From Knoellia sinensis KCTC 19936 (GTDB lineage: Bacteria > Actinomycetota > Actinomycetes > Actinomycetales > Dermatophilaceae): a DNA stretch of 64,000 nucleotides. Below the pieces are notes generated by a model. That model was given only the letters and a program-made list of their open reading frames with translations. It was not told the DNA's origin and searched no databases. A program made the translations under genes and the position numbers. The DNA is taken from the NCBI RefSeq assembly GCF_000768705.1, contig NZ_AVPJ01000010.1, positions 62,001 to 126,000 on the forward strand. The letters run 5' to 3'. This document shows, in pieces, positions 1 to 8,490 of this stretch. The first letter of the stretch is position 1, and each line of letters begins with the position of its first letter.

Positions 1-1032
1 TTCGGCGACGTGCACGACGGCATCGCCCAGATGTTCCGCGTCATCGAGAACGCCCGCATGCTCGTCGGCACCAAGGCCATCGCGACCCTGTCGACCGGCT
101 ACCTCAACGCGCTCGAGTACGCCAAGGAGCGCGTCCAGGGCGCCGACCTCACGCAGCAGACCGACAAGTCCGCGCCGCGCGTGACGATCACGAACCACCC
201 CGACGTGCGTCGCAGCCTCATGCTGCAGAAGTCCTACGCCGAGGGCCTGCGCGCACTCGTCCTCTACACCGCTGCGCAGCAGGACATCGTCGACGCCGCC
301 CAGCTCGAGACCGGCGCCGAGGAGCTCGAGAAGGGCACGCCCGCCGAGCTGGCCAACCGCGTCAACGACCTCCTCCTCCCGATCGTCAAGGGCCTCGGCT
401 CCGAGCGCGCCTGGGTGCTGCTGGGCACCGAGTCGCTCCAGACGTTCGGTGGCTCGGGCTTCCTCCAGGAGTACCCGATCGAGCAGTACGTCCGTGACGC
501 CAAGATCGACACCCTCTATGAGGGCACGACCGCGATCCAGGGCCTCGACTTCTTCTTCCGCAAGATCATCAAGGACCAGGCCCAGGCCCTGACGACGATC
601 GCCAGCCAGATCCAGGAGTTCGCCAAGGACCTCGGCGGCCACGACGCCAAGCTCGACCGCGAGCGCGAGCTCCTCGGCGAGGGCCTCGAGAACGTCCAGG
701 GCATCCTCGGCTTCATGGTCGGCGAGCTCATGAAGTCCGACGTCCGCAACGGTGGCGACATCACCAACCTCTACAAGGTCGGCCAGAACACCACGCGCCT
801 CCTCCTCGGCGCCGGTGACCTCGTCGTCGGTTGGCTGCTCCTGCGCCAGGCCGACGTCGCCCTCACCGCTCTGGCTGGTGAGGTCTCGGAGAAGGACAAG
901 GACTTCTACACCGGCAAGGTTGCGGCCGCGCAGTTCTTCGCCCGCCAGGTCCTCCCGCGTCTCGCTGCCGAGCGTGCGATGGCCGAGGCCACGGACAACG
1001 AGCTCATGGACGTCCCGGAGTCCGCTTTCTGA
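1..1032 (+). CDS. Acyl-CoA dehydrogenase, C-terminal part (5' end outside window)
   Basis: This is the C-terminal ~340 residues of a long FadE-type acyl-CoA dehydrogenase, which oxidises acyl-CoA at C2-C3 with FAD in fatty-acid beta-oxidation. The reading frame is open to base 1, so the true start lies outside; the GTG at 10 is internal. The helical C-terminal dehydrogenase domain is present, and the stretch [12 protein letters not shown] contains the Glu that acts as catalytic base in this family. The segment after about residue 200 looks like the extra C-terminal domain of ~600-aa actinobacterial FadE proteins. A strong hairpin at 1071-1111 follows. Substrate chain length cannot be judged. 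Confidence 0.9.
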   Translation, partial: FGDVHDGIAQMFRVIENARMLVGTKAIATLSTGYLNALEYAKERVQGADLTQQTDKSAPRVTITNHPDVRRSLMLQKSYAEGLRALVLYTAAQQDIVDAAQLETGAEELEKGTPAELANRVNDLLLPIVKGLGSERAWVLLGTESLQTFGGSGFLQEYPIEQYVRDAKIDTLYEGTTAIQGLDFFFRKIIKDQAQALTTIASQIQEFAKDLGGHDAKLDRERELLGEGLENVQGILGFMVGELMKSDVRNGGDITNLYKVGQNTTRLLLGAGDLVVGWLLLRQADVALTALAGEVSEKDKDFYTGKVAAAQFFARQVLPRLAAERAMAEATDNELMDVPESAF

Positions 1033-1070
1033 GCCACTCCGTGACGGGCTGAGTCCCGACCACGAACGAT

Positions 1071-1111
1071 CCGGTATGCCGGCCGCGCACCTTGCGCGGC
1101 CGGCATACCGG
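1071..1111 (+). terminator. Perfect 19-bp stem hairpin after the acyl-CoA dehydrogenase gene
   Basis: The 19-nt arms at 1071-1089 and 1093-1111 are exact reverse complements around a 3-nt loop (CCT). A T-containing stretch follows. It lies 39 nt after the stop codon, so it is a likely intrinsic terminator. Both arms contain the recurrent octamer GTATGCCG/CGGCATAC. Confidence 0.8.
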
Positions 1112-1226
1112 CTTCTTGGGTCGGGAACTCGGCCCTCGCCTGCCGGCTGGACGCAGTTTGCGGTTGCCGCGCAGCGATGTCACATTGCATGCGGAACGAC
1201 GGCAACCGCAGCACACAGGAGCACCG

Positions 1227-1526
1227 ATGACCGACACACTGCCCGAGATTCGCCTGGAAGACAGTGGCTCAAAGGGGCGCTACGTCCTGCGGTCGGCCGC
1301 CGGAGACGAAGCCGAGATGACCTTCAGCCGGGCCGGCGAACACACGATCATCATCGACCACACCGAGGTTCCCGATGCGTTCCGCGGGCAGGGCGCAGGG
1401 CTCCGGCTCGTCACCCGCGCCGTCGAGGAAATGCGCGCCGCGGGCAAGAAGATCATCCCGCTCTGCCCCTTCGCCGCGGCGCAGTTCCGCAAGCACCCAG
1501 AATGGGCGGACGTCCTGAAGTCCTAG
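1227..1526 (+). CDS. Small GNAT-type N-acetyltransferase
   Basis: A 99-aa protein of the short GNAT family (YjdJ/GNAT_acetyltr_2 type). It shows the acetyl-CoA loop as VPDAFRGQGAGLRLV (residues ~51-65) and the conserved C-terminal pattern KKIIPLCPFAAAQFRKHPEW with a Cys at about residue 84, as expected for this group. These proteins are thought to acetylate small molecules or protein termini; the substrate is unknown. The ATG at 1227 is chosen because a GGAG ribosome-binding site precedes it. It converges on the hemerythrin gene, with a double hairpin between. Confidence 0.8.
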   Translation: MTDTLPEIRLEDSGSKGRYVLRSAAGDEAEMTFSRAGEHTIIIDHTEVPDAFRGQGAGLRLVTRAVEEMRAAGKKIIPLCPFAAAQFRKHPEWADVLKS

Positions 1527-1555
1527 CGCGACACCGGCGTTCGGGACAGGTCCAG

Positions 1556-1613
1556 GACGCGGAAATCGTGAGCTGTCGCGGCTATTTCCGCGTCATCCCA
1601 CGATTGCCGCGTC
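1556..1613. terminator. Competing hairpins between convergent genes
   Basis: Segment A (1556-1570) pairs with 1584-1594 (11 bp perfect, arms GACGCGGAAAT/ATTTCCGCGTC). It pairs alternatively with 1599-1613 (14 of 15 bp, GACGCGGAAATCGTG against CACGATTGCCGCGTC). The two pairings exclude each other. It sits between the convergent GNAT and hemerythrin genes and probably acts as a bidirectional terminator. Confidence 0.6.
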
Positions 1614-1623
1614 ATCGAGGTGA

Positions 1624-2250
1624 TCAGTTCTGCCAGACGGGGGCGACCTCTCGGTGGTAGCTGCGACCGAACCCCTTGCTGAGGATGAACCTCACCGGCG
1701 CCGGCACGGTGTCCGCGAGCGCGTCGAGAACCACCGGATCTCCACCGTCCTGGAGCCAGGCGAAGAGCTCACCGGCGAAGAATGGGCTGCCCTTGCGGAG
1801 CTGGCGTTCGACGGCCTTCCACTCCGGCGTCTCCATGCGTTCGGTGATGACGGGCATGACGTCGTTTTCCTCGTGGTCGAGGTGGCTGACCGTCACTCGC
1901 GTCGTCTCAGCGACGGCATCGGCGCCGGCCAGCGCCACCGCTGACGTGGGATCGGCCACGAGTGCGTCCAGGGCAGACGTCGCGGCGTCGAGGCCCGCGG
2001 CCATCGCCTGATGCTCACTCTCCATGGCGTCGAGCAGCGCCGGGTCGGCGACCCCGAGGCTGCGCACGTAGGGCCAGACGTAGGCGTCCTCGGTCCGGTG
2101 ATGGTGATGCAGTTGCCGGTCGATCGTGGCCCAGGCTCGCCGCAACTGACGAGCGCGGGCCCCGTCACCGTCCGGGAACGAGCGGAGGGCGGACTCGAAG
2201 CGTCCGAAGTCGCGACGAACCGCGGCATGGATGATCTCATTCATGTTCAT
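1624..2250 (-). CDS. Hemerythrin HHE-domain protein
   Basis: A 208-aa cytoplasmic protein with a hemerythrin-like four-helix bundle in residues ~1-140. Candidate di-iron ligands are seen in HHHHRTEDAYVWP (~residues 47-59), ESEHQAM and HLDHEENDVMP. Such proteins bind oxygen, nitric oxide or iron, or sense redox stress. The C-terminal ~60 residues are a family extension. The start is taken at the first ATG of the MNMNEI segment, where the conserved helix begins; a longer upstream frame is low in family similarity. Specific function is unknown. Confidence 0.8.
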   Translation of the reverse strand: MNMNEIIHAAVRRDFGRFESALRSFPDGDGARARQLRRAWATIDRQLHHHHRTEDAYVWPYVRSLGVADPALLDAMESEHQAMAAGLDAATSALDALVADPTSAVALAGADAVAETTRVTVSHLDHEENDVMPVITERMETPEWKAVERQLRKGSPFFAGELFAWLQDGGDPVVLDALADTVPAPVRFILSKGFGRSYHREVAPVWQN

Positions 2251-2315
2251 CTGAGCCACGCTCCGACCGTAGACCTCTGCTCCGCCCCCGCGCTCGGGGT
2301 TTGCAGATCGCTCAC

Positions 2316-3302
2316 TCAGGCGCGGCCGACGTGCAGGGCGCCCAACAGCTTCGGCAGGCTGTCGCGCAGCTCCCGCTCCCAATAGCCCCAGCCGTGGCCC
2401 CCTGCCCCGTAGAAGTCGGTGGTCACGTCTCCGCCGACGGCCTCGATGGCCGCAGCCACCTGCAGGTTCTGGTGGAGGAAGTCGCGTTCCAAGGCGCTGA
2501 AGGGGGCACCGGCCGGATCGAGGGGTCCCGCGTTGCCGTCGCCACTGGAGAGGTGGACGGGGATGTTCCGCAACTCCTTCGCCAGGTGGAACGGGTCATG
2601 CTGCTCCCAGATCTCACGCTGCCCCACCGGGTCGCCCCACAGCCGATCCGGGTCGTGGCCATAGGTCGTCATGAAGTGCCGAGACCACCGGATGCCGCTC
2701 TCGGAGAGGGGATGCACCATCCCGGAGTACGACGCCGCCGCGCGGAACATCCCAGGGTTGCGGCCGGCATACAGAAGGGCTCCGAGACCACCCATCGAGA
2801 GGCCCGCGACGACGCGCTGCGTGCCGGCGCCGTAGCTCTGCTCCAGCAGCGGACGCAGCTCCTGCAGGTGGAAGGTCTCCCAAGCGGGAGAGCCGCCCTG
2901 ACCGCTGTTCCACCAGTCGCTGTACCACCCACTGTCACCACCTTCGGGCATGACGACGAGCACGTCGCGCAGGGCCGGAATCTCGGCGACGTCGGTCATC
3001 GCCGTCCAACTCGTGTAGTCGCCGCAGCAGCCGTGCAGGAGATAGAGCACGGGCCACCGATCCCGTCGGTCCCGGACCTCCCAGCCGTCCGGGGTGAGGA
3101 GCCGGACGTTGACCGTCCCACCGCCCAGCGAGGCAGAGCGGACCGCGAGATCAACCTGTCGATCGGCCACGTGTGATTCGCTGACCACCACCGCCTTCAT
3201 GTCCGGTGCAGCCTGGACCGTGACGGCTCCCGGGCTCCCGGCAGCCAGCGTCATGAGGAGCGCCAGCACCAGCAGTGCGGTGCGTCGAACAGAGGTGAAC
3301 AT
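2316..3302 (-). CDS. Secreted esterase of the antigen 85/esterase D family
   Basis: A 328-aa exported alpha/beta-hydrolase. Residues 1-31 are a signal peptide (FTSVRRT, then a hydrophobic core ending near VQAAP). The nucleophile elbow is GLSMGG with Ser169, inside the PF00756-type pattern. A late YGAGGHGWGYWE supplies the likely catalytic His, and the acid is probably in the SSGDGNAGPLDP region. Mycobacterial relatives are mycolyltransferases, but there is no further evidence for that here, so carboxylesterase is the safer call. It is transcribed away from the terminator at 3413-3446. Confidence 0.85.
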   Translation of the reverse strand: MFTSVRRTALLVLALLMTLAAGSPGAVTVQAAPDMKAVVVSESHVADRQVDLAVRSASLGGGTVNVRLLTPDGWEVRDRRDRWPVLYLLHGCCGDYTSWTAMTDVAEIPALRDVLVVMPEGGDSGWYSDWWNSGQGGSPAWETFHLQELRPLLEQSYGAGTQRVVAGLSMGGLGALLYAGRNPGMFRAAASYSGMVHPLSESGIRWSRHFMTTYGHDPDRLWGDPVGQREIWEQHDPFHLAKELRNIPVHLSSGDGNAGPLDPAGAPFSALERDFLHQNLQVAAAIEAVGGDVTTDFYGAGGHGWGYWERELRDSLPKLLGALHVGRA

Positions 3303-3412
3303 CGTCGATCCCGTGGTCGTCCAGGTGGGTCCGTGCGTTCAACGTAGGACCGTCCACCGGCACCGGCAACCACTTTCGGACGATGGGTCCGGGCACGACA
3401 GGTGAATTGCGC

Positions 3413-3446
3413 AAGGCCCCGGTGACCGTGTGGTCACCGGGGCCTT
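3413..3446 (-). terminator. Perfect 15-bp hairpin terminator
   Basis: Arms AAGGCCCCGGTGACC (3413-3427) and GGTCACCGGGGCCTT (3432-3446) are exact complements around a 4-nt loop. It follows the stop codon of the minus-strand gene 3469-3729 and insulates it from the esterase gene downstream. Confidence 0.85.
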
Positions 3447-3468
3447 CGACGTATGCCGTGTAGTCGCC

Positions 3469-3729
3469 TCAGTAGCGCGAGTCCGGGTCGATCCGGGTCT
3501 CGTCCACCCGCGAGCCGCTGGCGGGGTCCACCTGCGAGGAGCGCGTCGCCGTGTAGCCGGCCGGGCGGGAGCGGCCGCGCATGGCGAAGGACAGGATGAT
3601 CGCGAGCAGACCGGCGCCGATGAGGATCCAGCCGAGCATGTCGTCGTCGATGAAGGGAAGGTCCACCTGCAGGACGAATGCGAGGATCGCCCCGAGGACG
3701 ATGAGGACGATTCCGAGTCCGATGTACAT
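3469..3729 (-). CDS. Small two-helix membrane protein (DUF6458-like)
   Basis: An 86-aa protein with a hydrophobic N-terminal helix (residues ~1-22), a short acidic turn containing IDDDMLG, and a second hydrophobic helix (~32-50). A polar Ser/Arg/Asp-rich cytoplasmic tail follows. The layout resembles the actinobacterial DUF6458 family, whose role is unknown. The ATG at 3729 is preferred over the GTG at 3735 because an AAGGAG site ends 5 nt before it. Confidence 0.75.
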   Translation of the reverse strand: MYIGLGIVLIVLGAILAFVLQVDLPFIDDDMLGWILIGAGLLAIILSFAMRGRSRPAGYTATRSSQVDPASGSRVDETRIDPDSRY

Positions 3730-3841
3730 GGTCACTCCTTGTGGCCGTTGTCCGGGTCAAGGGACGCCCGGTTGCATCCTCAACGTTATCTCCGCATCGG
3801 GCCTGACCTGCGGATGCGCGCAGGGTCAATGGGCCGAGTCG

Positions 3842-5224
3842 TCATGAACGCGCAGCGAGCACGGCTCCGGGGTTGAGGATCCCCTGCGGGTCGAGCGCAT
3901 CCTTGACGCGCTGGTTGAGCTCCATGACGTCCGGCCCGAGCATCGCTGGCAGCGCGTCACGCTTGAGCCGGCCCACCCCGTGCTCGCCGGTGATCGTGCC
4001 GCCCAGCTCGATGGCCGCGGTGAGGATGTCCTCGAAGGCGGCCCGTGCCCGCGCCGTCGAGTCCGCGTTGGCGGCGTCGTACATGACGATCGGGTGGGTG
4101 TTGCCGTCTCCCGCGTGGGCGACGCAGACGACGTCGACACCGCGGTCCGCCCCGACCTGCTCAATCCGCGCCACGAGTTCGGGCAACAGCGGCACCTCCA
4201 CTCCGACGTCCTCGAGGAGCAACGCCCCGGCAGCTTCGGCAGCCGGGAAGGCCAGGCGGCGCGCCTGCACGAACGACGCCCCCTCGGCCGGATCGTGCGT
4301 CACGAAGACATCGGCGGCCCCGGCATCGCGGCACGCCTTCTCGATGACGGCCATCTCGCCCTCGCGAGCACCTTCGGGCGCATCCGACTGCACGAGGAGG
4401 AGTGCCCGATCGCGATCGAGCCCCATCGGTTGGAAGTCCTCGACCTGGTTCACTGTCGGCTTGTCCATGAGCTCGACCATCGACGCGCGGACGAGACGTC
4501 CCATGGCCACGACCGCGTCGGCGGCGGCACGCACCGAGTCGAACGTCGCGACGAGTGTCGACGGGGCCAGCTGAGCAGGCACGAGACGCAGCGTCGCCCG
4601 CGTGACGATGCCGAGCGTCCCCTCGCTCCCGACGAAGAGCTTGAGCAGCGAGAGCCCCGCGACGTCCTTGATCTGCTTGCCGCCCAACGTGATCAGGCGC
4701 CCGTCCGCGAGGACGACGTCGAGACCGAGGACGTAGTCGGTCGTCACGCCATATTTCACGCAGCACAGCCCACCGGCATTGGTGGCGACGTTGCCACCGA
4801 TCGAGCAGATCTCGAACGAGGACGGGTCCGGCGGATACCAGAGGCCGTGCTCGGCGGCAGCCTTCTTGACATCGGCGTTGAAGGCACCCGGCTCAACGAT
4901 GGCGCAGCGCGCGGCCGGGTCGATCTCGATCGTGGTCATCCGCTCGAGGCTGATGACGAGTCCCGCGTCGATCGCCGACGCTCCTCCACTCAGTCCCGTT
5001 CCCGCTCCGCGGGGAACGACAGGTATGCCGTGACTCGCCGCCCAGCGGACGGCGACCTGGACGTGTTCGGGACTTTGGGCGCGGACTGCAGCACACGGCA
5101 TACCGGCGTCTGGGTCTTTCGCCCAGTCCATCCGGTACTTCTCCAGTGACTCCGGGGAGGTCGCCACAACCCCCTCGGGGAGGGAGGCGACGAGTTCTGC
5201 GACGGCGGCGCTGCGATCGGTCAC
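3842..5224 (-). CDS. FAD-linked oxidase, glycolate/D-lactate dehydrogenase type
   Basis: A 460-aa flavoprotein with an N-terminal PCMH-type FAD-binding domain (VVPRGAGTGLSGGA near residue 70-83; CSIGGNVATNAGGLCCVKYG near 138-157) and a C-terminal FAD-oxidase domain. The latter contains VAHAGDGNTHP and TGEHGVGRLKRD, the usual substrate/metal-site signatures. The family oxidises 2-hydroxy acids such as glycolate or D-lactate, passing electrons to the respiratory chain. No GlcE/GlcF partners are adjacent, so it probably acts alone. The start is a GTG with a TAGGAT box 6 nt upstream and no ribosome-binding site, suggesting a leaderless transcript. Confidence 0.85.
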   Translation of the reverse strand: MTDRSAAVAELVASLPEGVVATSPESLEKYRMDWAKDPDAGMPCAAVRAQSPEHVQVAVRWAASHGIPVVPRGAGTGLSGGASAIDAGLVISLERMTTIEIDPAARCAIVEPGAFNADVKKAAAEHGLWYPPDPSSFEICSIGGNVATNAGGLCCVKYGVTTDYVLGLDVVLADGRLITLGGKQIKDVAGLSLLKLFVGSEGTLGIVTRATLRLVPAQLAPSTLVATFDSVRAAADAVVAMGRLVRASMVELMDKPTVNQVEDFQPMGLDRDRALLLVQSDAPEGAREGEMAVIEKACRDAGAADVFVTHDPAEGASFVQARRLAFPAAEAAGALLLEDVGVEVPLLPELVARIEQVGADRGVDVVCVAHAGDGNTHPIVMYDAANADSTARARAAFEDILTAAIELGGTITGEHGVGRLKRDALPAMLGPDVMELNQRVKDALDPQGILNPGAVLAARS

Positions 5225-5230
5225 CCCAGC

Positions 5231-5236
5231 ATCCTA
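5231..5236 (-). promoter_or_regulatory. Leaderless-type -10 box for the FAD oxidase gene
   Basis: Read on the minus strand the box is TAGGAT, ending 6 nt before the GTG start at 5224. The spacing implies a transcript beginning at or near the start codon. Confidence 0.55.
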
Positions 5237-5346
5237 GGAAACGGCTCGCCCGCTCAGCCGGCCCCGAAGGGGGGTGGTCAGGCCGAGACTCCTGCGGGAC
5301 AGTGGAACGGTCCGACGCCCAGGATCCCTGTCGAAGGAGCACTCCC

Positions 5347-6336
5347 GTGAAGCGCACCATCTGCCTCGTGGCGGCCGGCCTCGCCGTCGCCCCGCTCGTC
5401 GTGACCACCCCGGCCCACGCGGGCGGCGGTCCGCGACCCTCCATCTACCAACTGACCGGTGACCCCGTGGTGGGAGCGACCGGAGGCTCGAAGTTCGAGG
5501 GCATCGGCGCAGACGGGCGACGCGGCACGTTCTATGTCAGCGAGGTGACCGGCGGCGAGATCCATCGCGGCATGGTGCGCAAGGCCCAGACGCAGGAGTG
5601 GCTCGGCGGGGACGGCACGGACGGTCGGTTCACGGCACGTGGCATCACCGTCGACAAGGCGGGCCGGGTCTATATCGCGGGTGGCCCCAACGGCATCGCG
5701 GCCGACGGGACCGACAACGGGCGTCCGGACCTGTGGGTCTACTCCCCTGACGGCGAGCTGCTGGCGGCCCTGCGTGCACCGGGTGAGAACGCCTTCCTCA
5801 ATGACGTGTGGATCGGTCCCGATGGGGCGGCCTACTTCACGAACTCCAATGCGCCCCAGATCTTCCGGGTCGCCCGCGAACAGGGTGAGTGGAACGTCGA
5901 GTTGTGGGCCGACGCGAGCGGCACCATCGACCAGCTGGCGGGCTTCAACCTCGGCGGGATCGTCCTGTCGCCCGACCGGAGCGCGTTCGTCGTCGCCCAG
6001 GGCAACGTGGGGCGCCTGTGGCGTTTCGACGTCGAGGACGGGAGCGTCACCGAGGTGGACACCGGTGGCGCGGACCTCGTCGGGGCCGACGGCCTGGTCC
6101 GGCAGGGCTCTCGCCTCACGGTCGTGCGCAACTTCCAGCGCATGGTCGCCACCCTGCGTCTGTCCGCTGATGGCTCCTCGGCGCGGCTCGTCGAGCAGCG
6201 GGCGACGGACCCGAGCCGTGTCCTCACGACGGCCAAGGTGCTGCGTGGTCGGATGTTCTTCGTCGACAGCAAGTTCGAGGAGAACCCGGTCGGGCTGCCG
6301 CCCTATGAGGTGGTGACGGACCCGTTCACGTTCTGA
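5347..6336 (+). CDS. Secreted SMP-30-like beta-propeller protein
   Basis: A 329-aa exported protein. Residues 1-26 form a signal peptide (KRTICLVAAGLAVAPLVV, then a PAHA-like cleavage site). The mature part has repeated blade-like units such as ARGITVDKAGRVYIAGG, FLNDVWIGPDGAAYFTNS and GIVLSPDRSAFVVAQG, typical of SMP-30/gluconolaconase-like propellers. Relatives hydrolyse lactones or act as secreted binding proteins; catalytic residues are not certain here. The start is a GTG, chosen for the AAGGAG site 8 nt upstream and because the signal peptide begins there. The ankyrin lipoprotein gene starts 17 nt after its stop, so the two may be co-transcribed. Confidence 0.75.
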   Translation: MKRTICLVAAGLAVAPLVVTTPAHAGGGPRPSIYQLTGDPVVGATGGSKFEGIGADGRRGTFYVSEVTGGEIHRGMVRKAQTQEWLGGDGTDGRFTARGITVDKAGRVYIAGGPNGIAADGTDNGRPDLWVYSPDGELLAALRAPGENAFLNDVWIGPDGAAYFTNSNAPQIFRVAREQGEWNVELWADASGTIDQLAGFNLGGIVLSPDRSAFVVAQGNVGRLWRFDVEDGSVTEVDTGGADLVGADGLVRQGSRLTVVRNFQRMVATLRLSADGSSARLVEQRATDPSRVLTTAKVLRGRMFFVDSKFEENPVGLPPYEVVTDPFTF

Positions 6337-6353
6337 AGCGACCGGGGCGGGTC

Positions 6354-7532
6354 GTGGCGGTGATCGTCGCCGTTGCCTGCCTGGTTGCGGCCTGCACATC
6401 GGCCGACCCCGAACCTGACCCGGGTCCGGCGCCGAACCAGTCCGAGCTCGACGAGGCGTTGCGCCAGGCCGCATGGGACAACGACGTGGCTGAGGCCGCA
6501 GGGCTCATCGACCGGGGCGCCGACGTCAACGCGAAGGACTCGACGCAGCAGTCGGCCTACCTCATCGCCACGAGCGAGGGCTACCTCGAATTGCTCCGAC
6601 TCACCCTCGCGAACGGCGCCGAGGTCAATGACAAGGACAGCTGGAACGGCACCGGACTCATCCGCGCCGCCGAGCGCGGCCATGGGCTGGTCGTCGGGGA
6701 ACTGCTTCAGGCCGACATCGACAAGGACCACGTCAATCGCATTGGATACCAAGCGGTTCACGAGGCGGTGTGGCTGGGAGAGGACACCACGGCATACGAG
6801 GACACGATGCGGATCCTCGTGGCCGGTGGTGTGCAGCTCGACAAACCGTCGGGGACAGAACGACTCACACCTTTGCAGATGGCGCGCGAGCGCGGATATG
6901 GCAGGTTGGTGCCCGTGCTCGAGAAGGCGAACGACGGTGCGGCGGTTCAGGATCCGGTGGCCGAGCTGCTCGCGGCCGCCGAGGCCGGGGACGCCGATCG
7001 CCTGGCGCTGGCGCTGCGCGCGGGCGCCGACATCGAGGCGCGTGACGACAAGAAGCGGACGGCACTACTCCTCGCCGTGACCGGCGACCACGTGGCCGCG
7101 GCCCGGTTGCTCATCGCTCTCGGCGCGTCCCCCGACGCCCTCGATGATCGGCACGACACCCCGTGGCTCGTCACGGGGGTGACGGGCAGCGTGGCGATGC
7201 TCGAGGCGCTGCTGCCCGGCGAGCCCGACCTGACGATCCGCAACCGCTTCGGTGGCCTCTCGGTCATCCCCGCGAGCGAGCGCGGTCACGTGGACTACGT
7301 CCGTCGGGTCGTGGAGACCGACATCGACGTCAACCACGTCAACGACCTCGGCTGGACTGCCCTGCTGGAGGCGGTGATCCTCGGCGACGGCGGCTCGCGG
7401 CACCAGGAGATCGTGAAGATCCTCCTCGGCGCCGGAGCCGACCGCTCCATCGCCGACAAGGACGGGGTCACGGCGTTGGAGCACGCCCGCACCCGCGGCT
7501 ACGGCGAGATCGTCCAGCTGCTCGAGGACTGA
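6354..7532 (+). CDS. Ankyrin-repeat lipoprotein with an internal duplication
   Basis: A 392-aa predicted lipoprotein: a short hydrophobic signal with lipobox LVAAC (Cys14), a Pro/Asp-rich linker, then ankyrin repeats to the end. Two halves, about residues 30-190 and 203-392, each hold four to five repeats and are recognisably similar. For example, DHVNRIGYQAVHEAVWLGED corresponds to NHVNDLGWTALLEAVILGDG, and ARERGYGRLVPVLE to ARTRGYGEIVQLLE. The whole block appears duplicated in tandem. Ankyrins mediate protein binding; the partner may be the propeller protein encoded just upstream. The start is a GTG, the only one giving a proper signal peptide. Confidence 0.8.
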   Translation: MAVIVAVACLVAACTSADPEPDPGPAPNQSELDEALRQAAWDNDVAEAAGLIDRGADVNAKDSTQQSAYLIATSEGYLELLRLTLANGAEVNDKDSWNGTGLIRAAERGHGLVVGELLQADIDKDHVNRIGYQAVHEAVWLGEDTTAYEDTMRILVAGGVQLDKPSGTERLTPLQMARERGYGRLVPVLEKANDGAAVQDPVAELLAAAEAGDADRLALALRAGADIEARDDKKRTALLLAVTGDHVAAARLLIALGASPDALDDRHDTPWLVTGVTGSVAMLEALLPGEPDLTIRNRFGGLSVIPASERGHVDYVRRVVETDIDVNHVNDLGWTALLEAVILGDGGSRHQEIVKILLGAGADRSIADKDGVTALEHARTRGYGEIVQLLED

Positions 7533-7595
7533 GCGCGGGGCCGCAGGCGAAATGCGGTTGATCCGGTGTCGGCACCTCGGGGGAGGATGGGGCAT

Positions 7596-8405
7596 ATGGC
7601 CACGATCGTGTTCCTCCACGCCCACCCCGACGACGAAGCCTCCGGCACCTCGGGCACCATGACCCGCCTCTCCCGGGAGGGCCATCGCGTGGTCGTGGTC
7701 TATGGCACGGGCGGAGAGCACGGCACCCCGCCCGAGGACCTCCCGGTGGGCGCGACGGTTGCCGACTTCCGGCGCGGGGAGGCCGAAGCGTCGGCGCGGG
7801 TGACGGGCACGGAGCGCGTGGAGTGGCTCGGCTACACCGACTCCGGGATGCACGGCTGGGAGCAGAACGGCCACGACGGCTCGTTCCACGGCGCTGACCT
7901 CGATGAGGCTGCCGGGCGCCTGGTCGAGATCCTCGACGAGGAGGACGCCGACGTCCTGGTGACCTATGACTGGCACGGCGGCTACGGCCATCCCGACCAC
8001 GTCAAGGTGCACCACGTCGCCTACCGCGCCGCCGACCTCGCGGCGCAACGTCCACGCCTGCTCGAGCAGACGATGAACCGCGACGCGATGCGGCGGGCCT
8101 ATGAGGAGGCGCTGGCGGCCGGGGACAGTGACAAGGCCTGGGACCCGGACCAGCCGATGGAGGACGGCGAGCCGCTGGGGACGCCCGAGGCTGACCTCCA
8201 CTGGAAGGTCGACGTGTCCGGCGACATCGAGTCCAAGCGCGCGTCGCTCGCCTGTCACGCGAGCCAGACGAGCGACGTGGGGATGATGCTCCAGATGCCC
8301 GAGGACCTGTTCGTCGCGTGGTTCGGCACGGAGTACTACAGCGAGCCGGGCCGCGCGGCGGGCATGGTGGAGGGCTGGCCCTTCGCCGACCTCGACGCCG
8401 GCTGA
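7596..8405 (+). CDS. PIG-L/LmbE-family zinc deacetylase
   Basis: A 269-aa member of the GlcNAc-PI de-N-acetylase (LmbE) family. The metal-binding AHPDDE motif is at residues ~8-13, and the second ligand motif GYGHPDHVKVHH is near 130-141. In actinobacteria this family includes MshB and Mca of mycothiol metabolism; this protein is close in length to those but could also process other N-acetylated sugars. The ATG at 7596 has a GGGAGG site upstream and places the conserved first strand at the N-terminus. Substrate is undetermined. Confidence 0.85.
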   Translation: MATIVFLHAHPDDEASGTSGTMTRLSREGHRVVVVYGTGGEHGTPPEDLPVGATVADFRRGEAEASARVTGTERVEWLGYTDSGMHGWEQNGHDGSFHGADLDEAAGRLVEILDEEDADVLVTYDWHGGYGHPDHVKVHHVAYRAADLAAQRPRLLEQTMNRDAMRRAYEEALAAGDSDKAWDPDQPMEDGEPLGTPEADLHWKVDVSGDIESKRASLACHASQTSDVGMMLQMPEDLFVAWFGTEYYSEPGRAAGMVEGWPFADLDAG

Positions 8406-8420
8406 GGGACCGGGGCGCCC

Positions 8421-8453
8421 GGCCCAGAGCCCGAACGGTCGGGATCTGGGGCC
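8421..8453 (+). terminator. Hairpin after the PIG-L deacetylase gene
   Basis: CCCAGA-CCCGA pairs with TCGGG-TCTGGG, interrupted by one mismatch, around the loop ACGG. It lies 16 nt after the stop codon at 8405. Confidence 0.6.
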
Positions 8454-8490
8454 CATGCGCCGGGACACTGCGAGCGGCCAGCCTTGGGCC

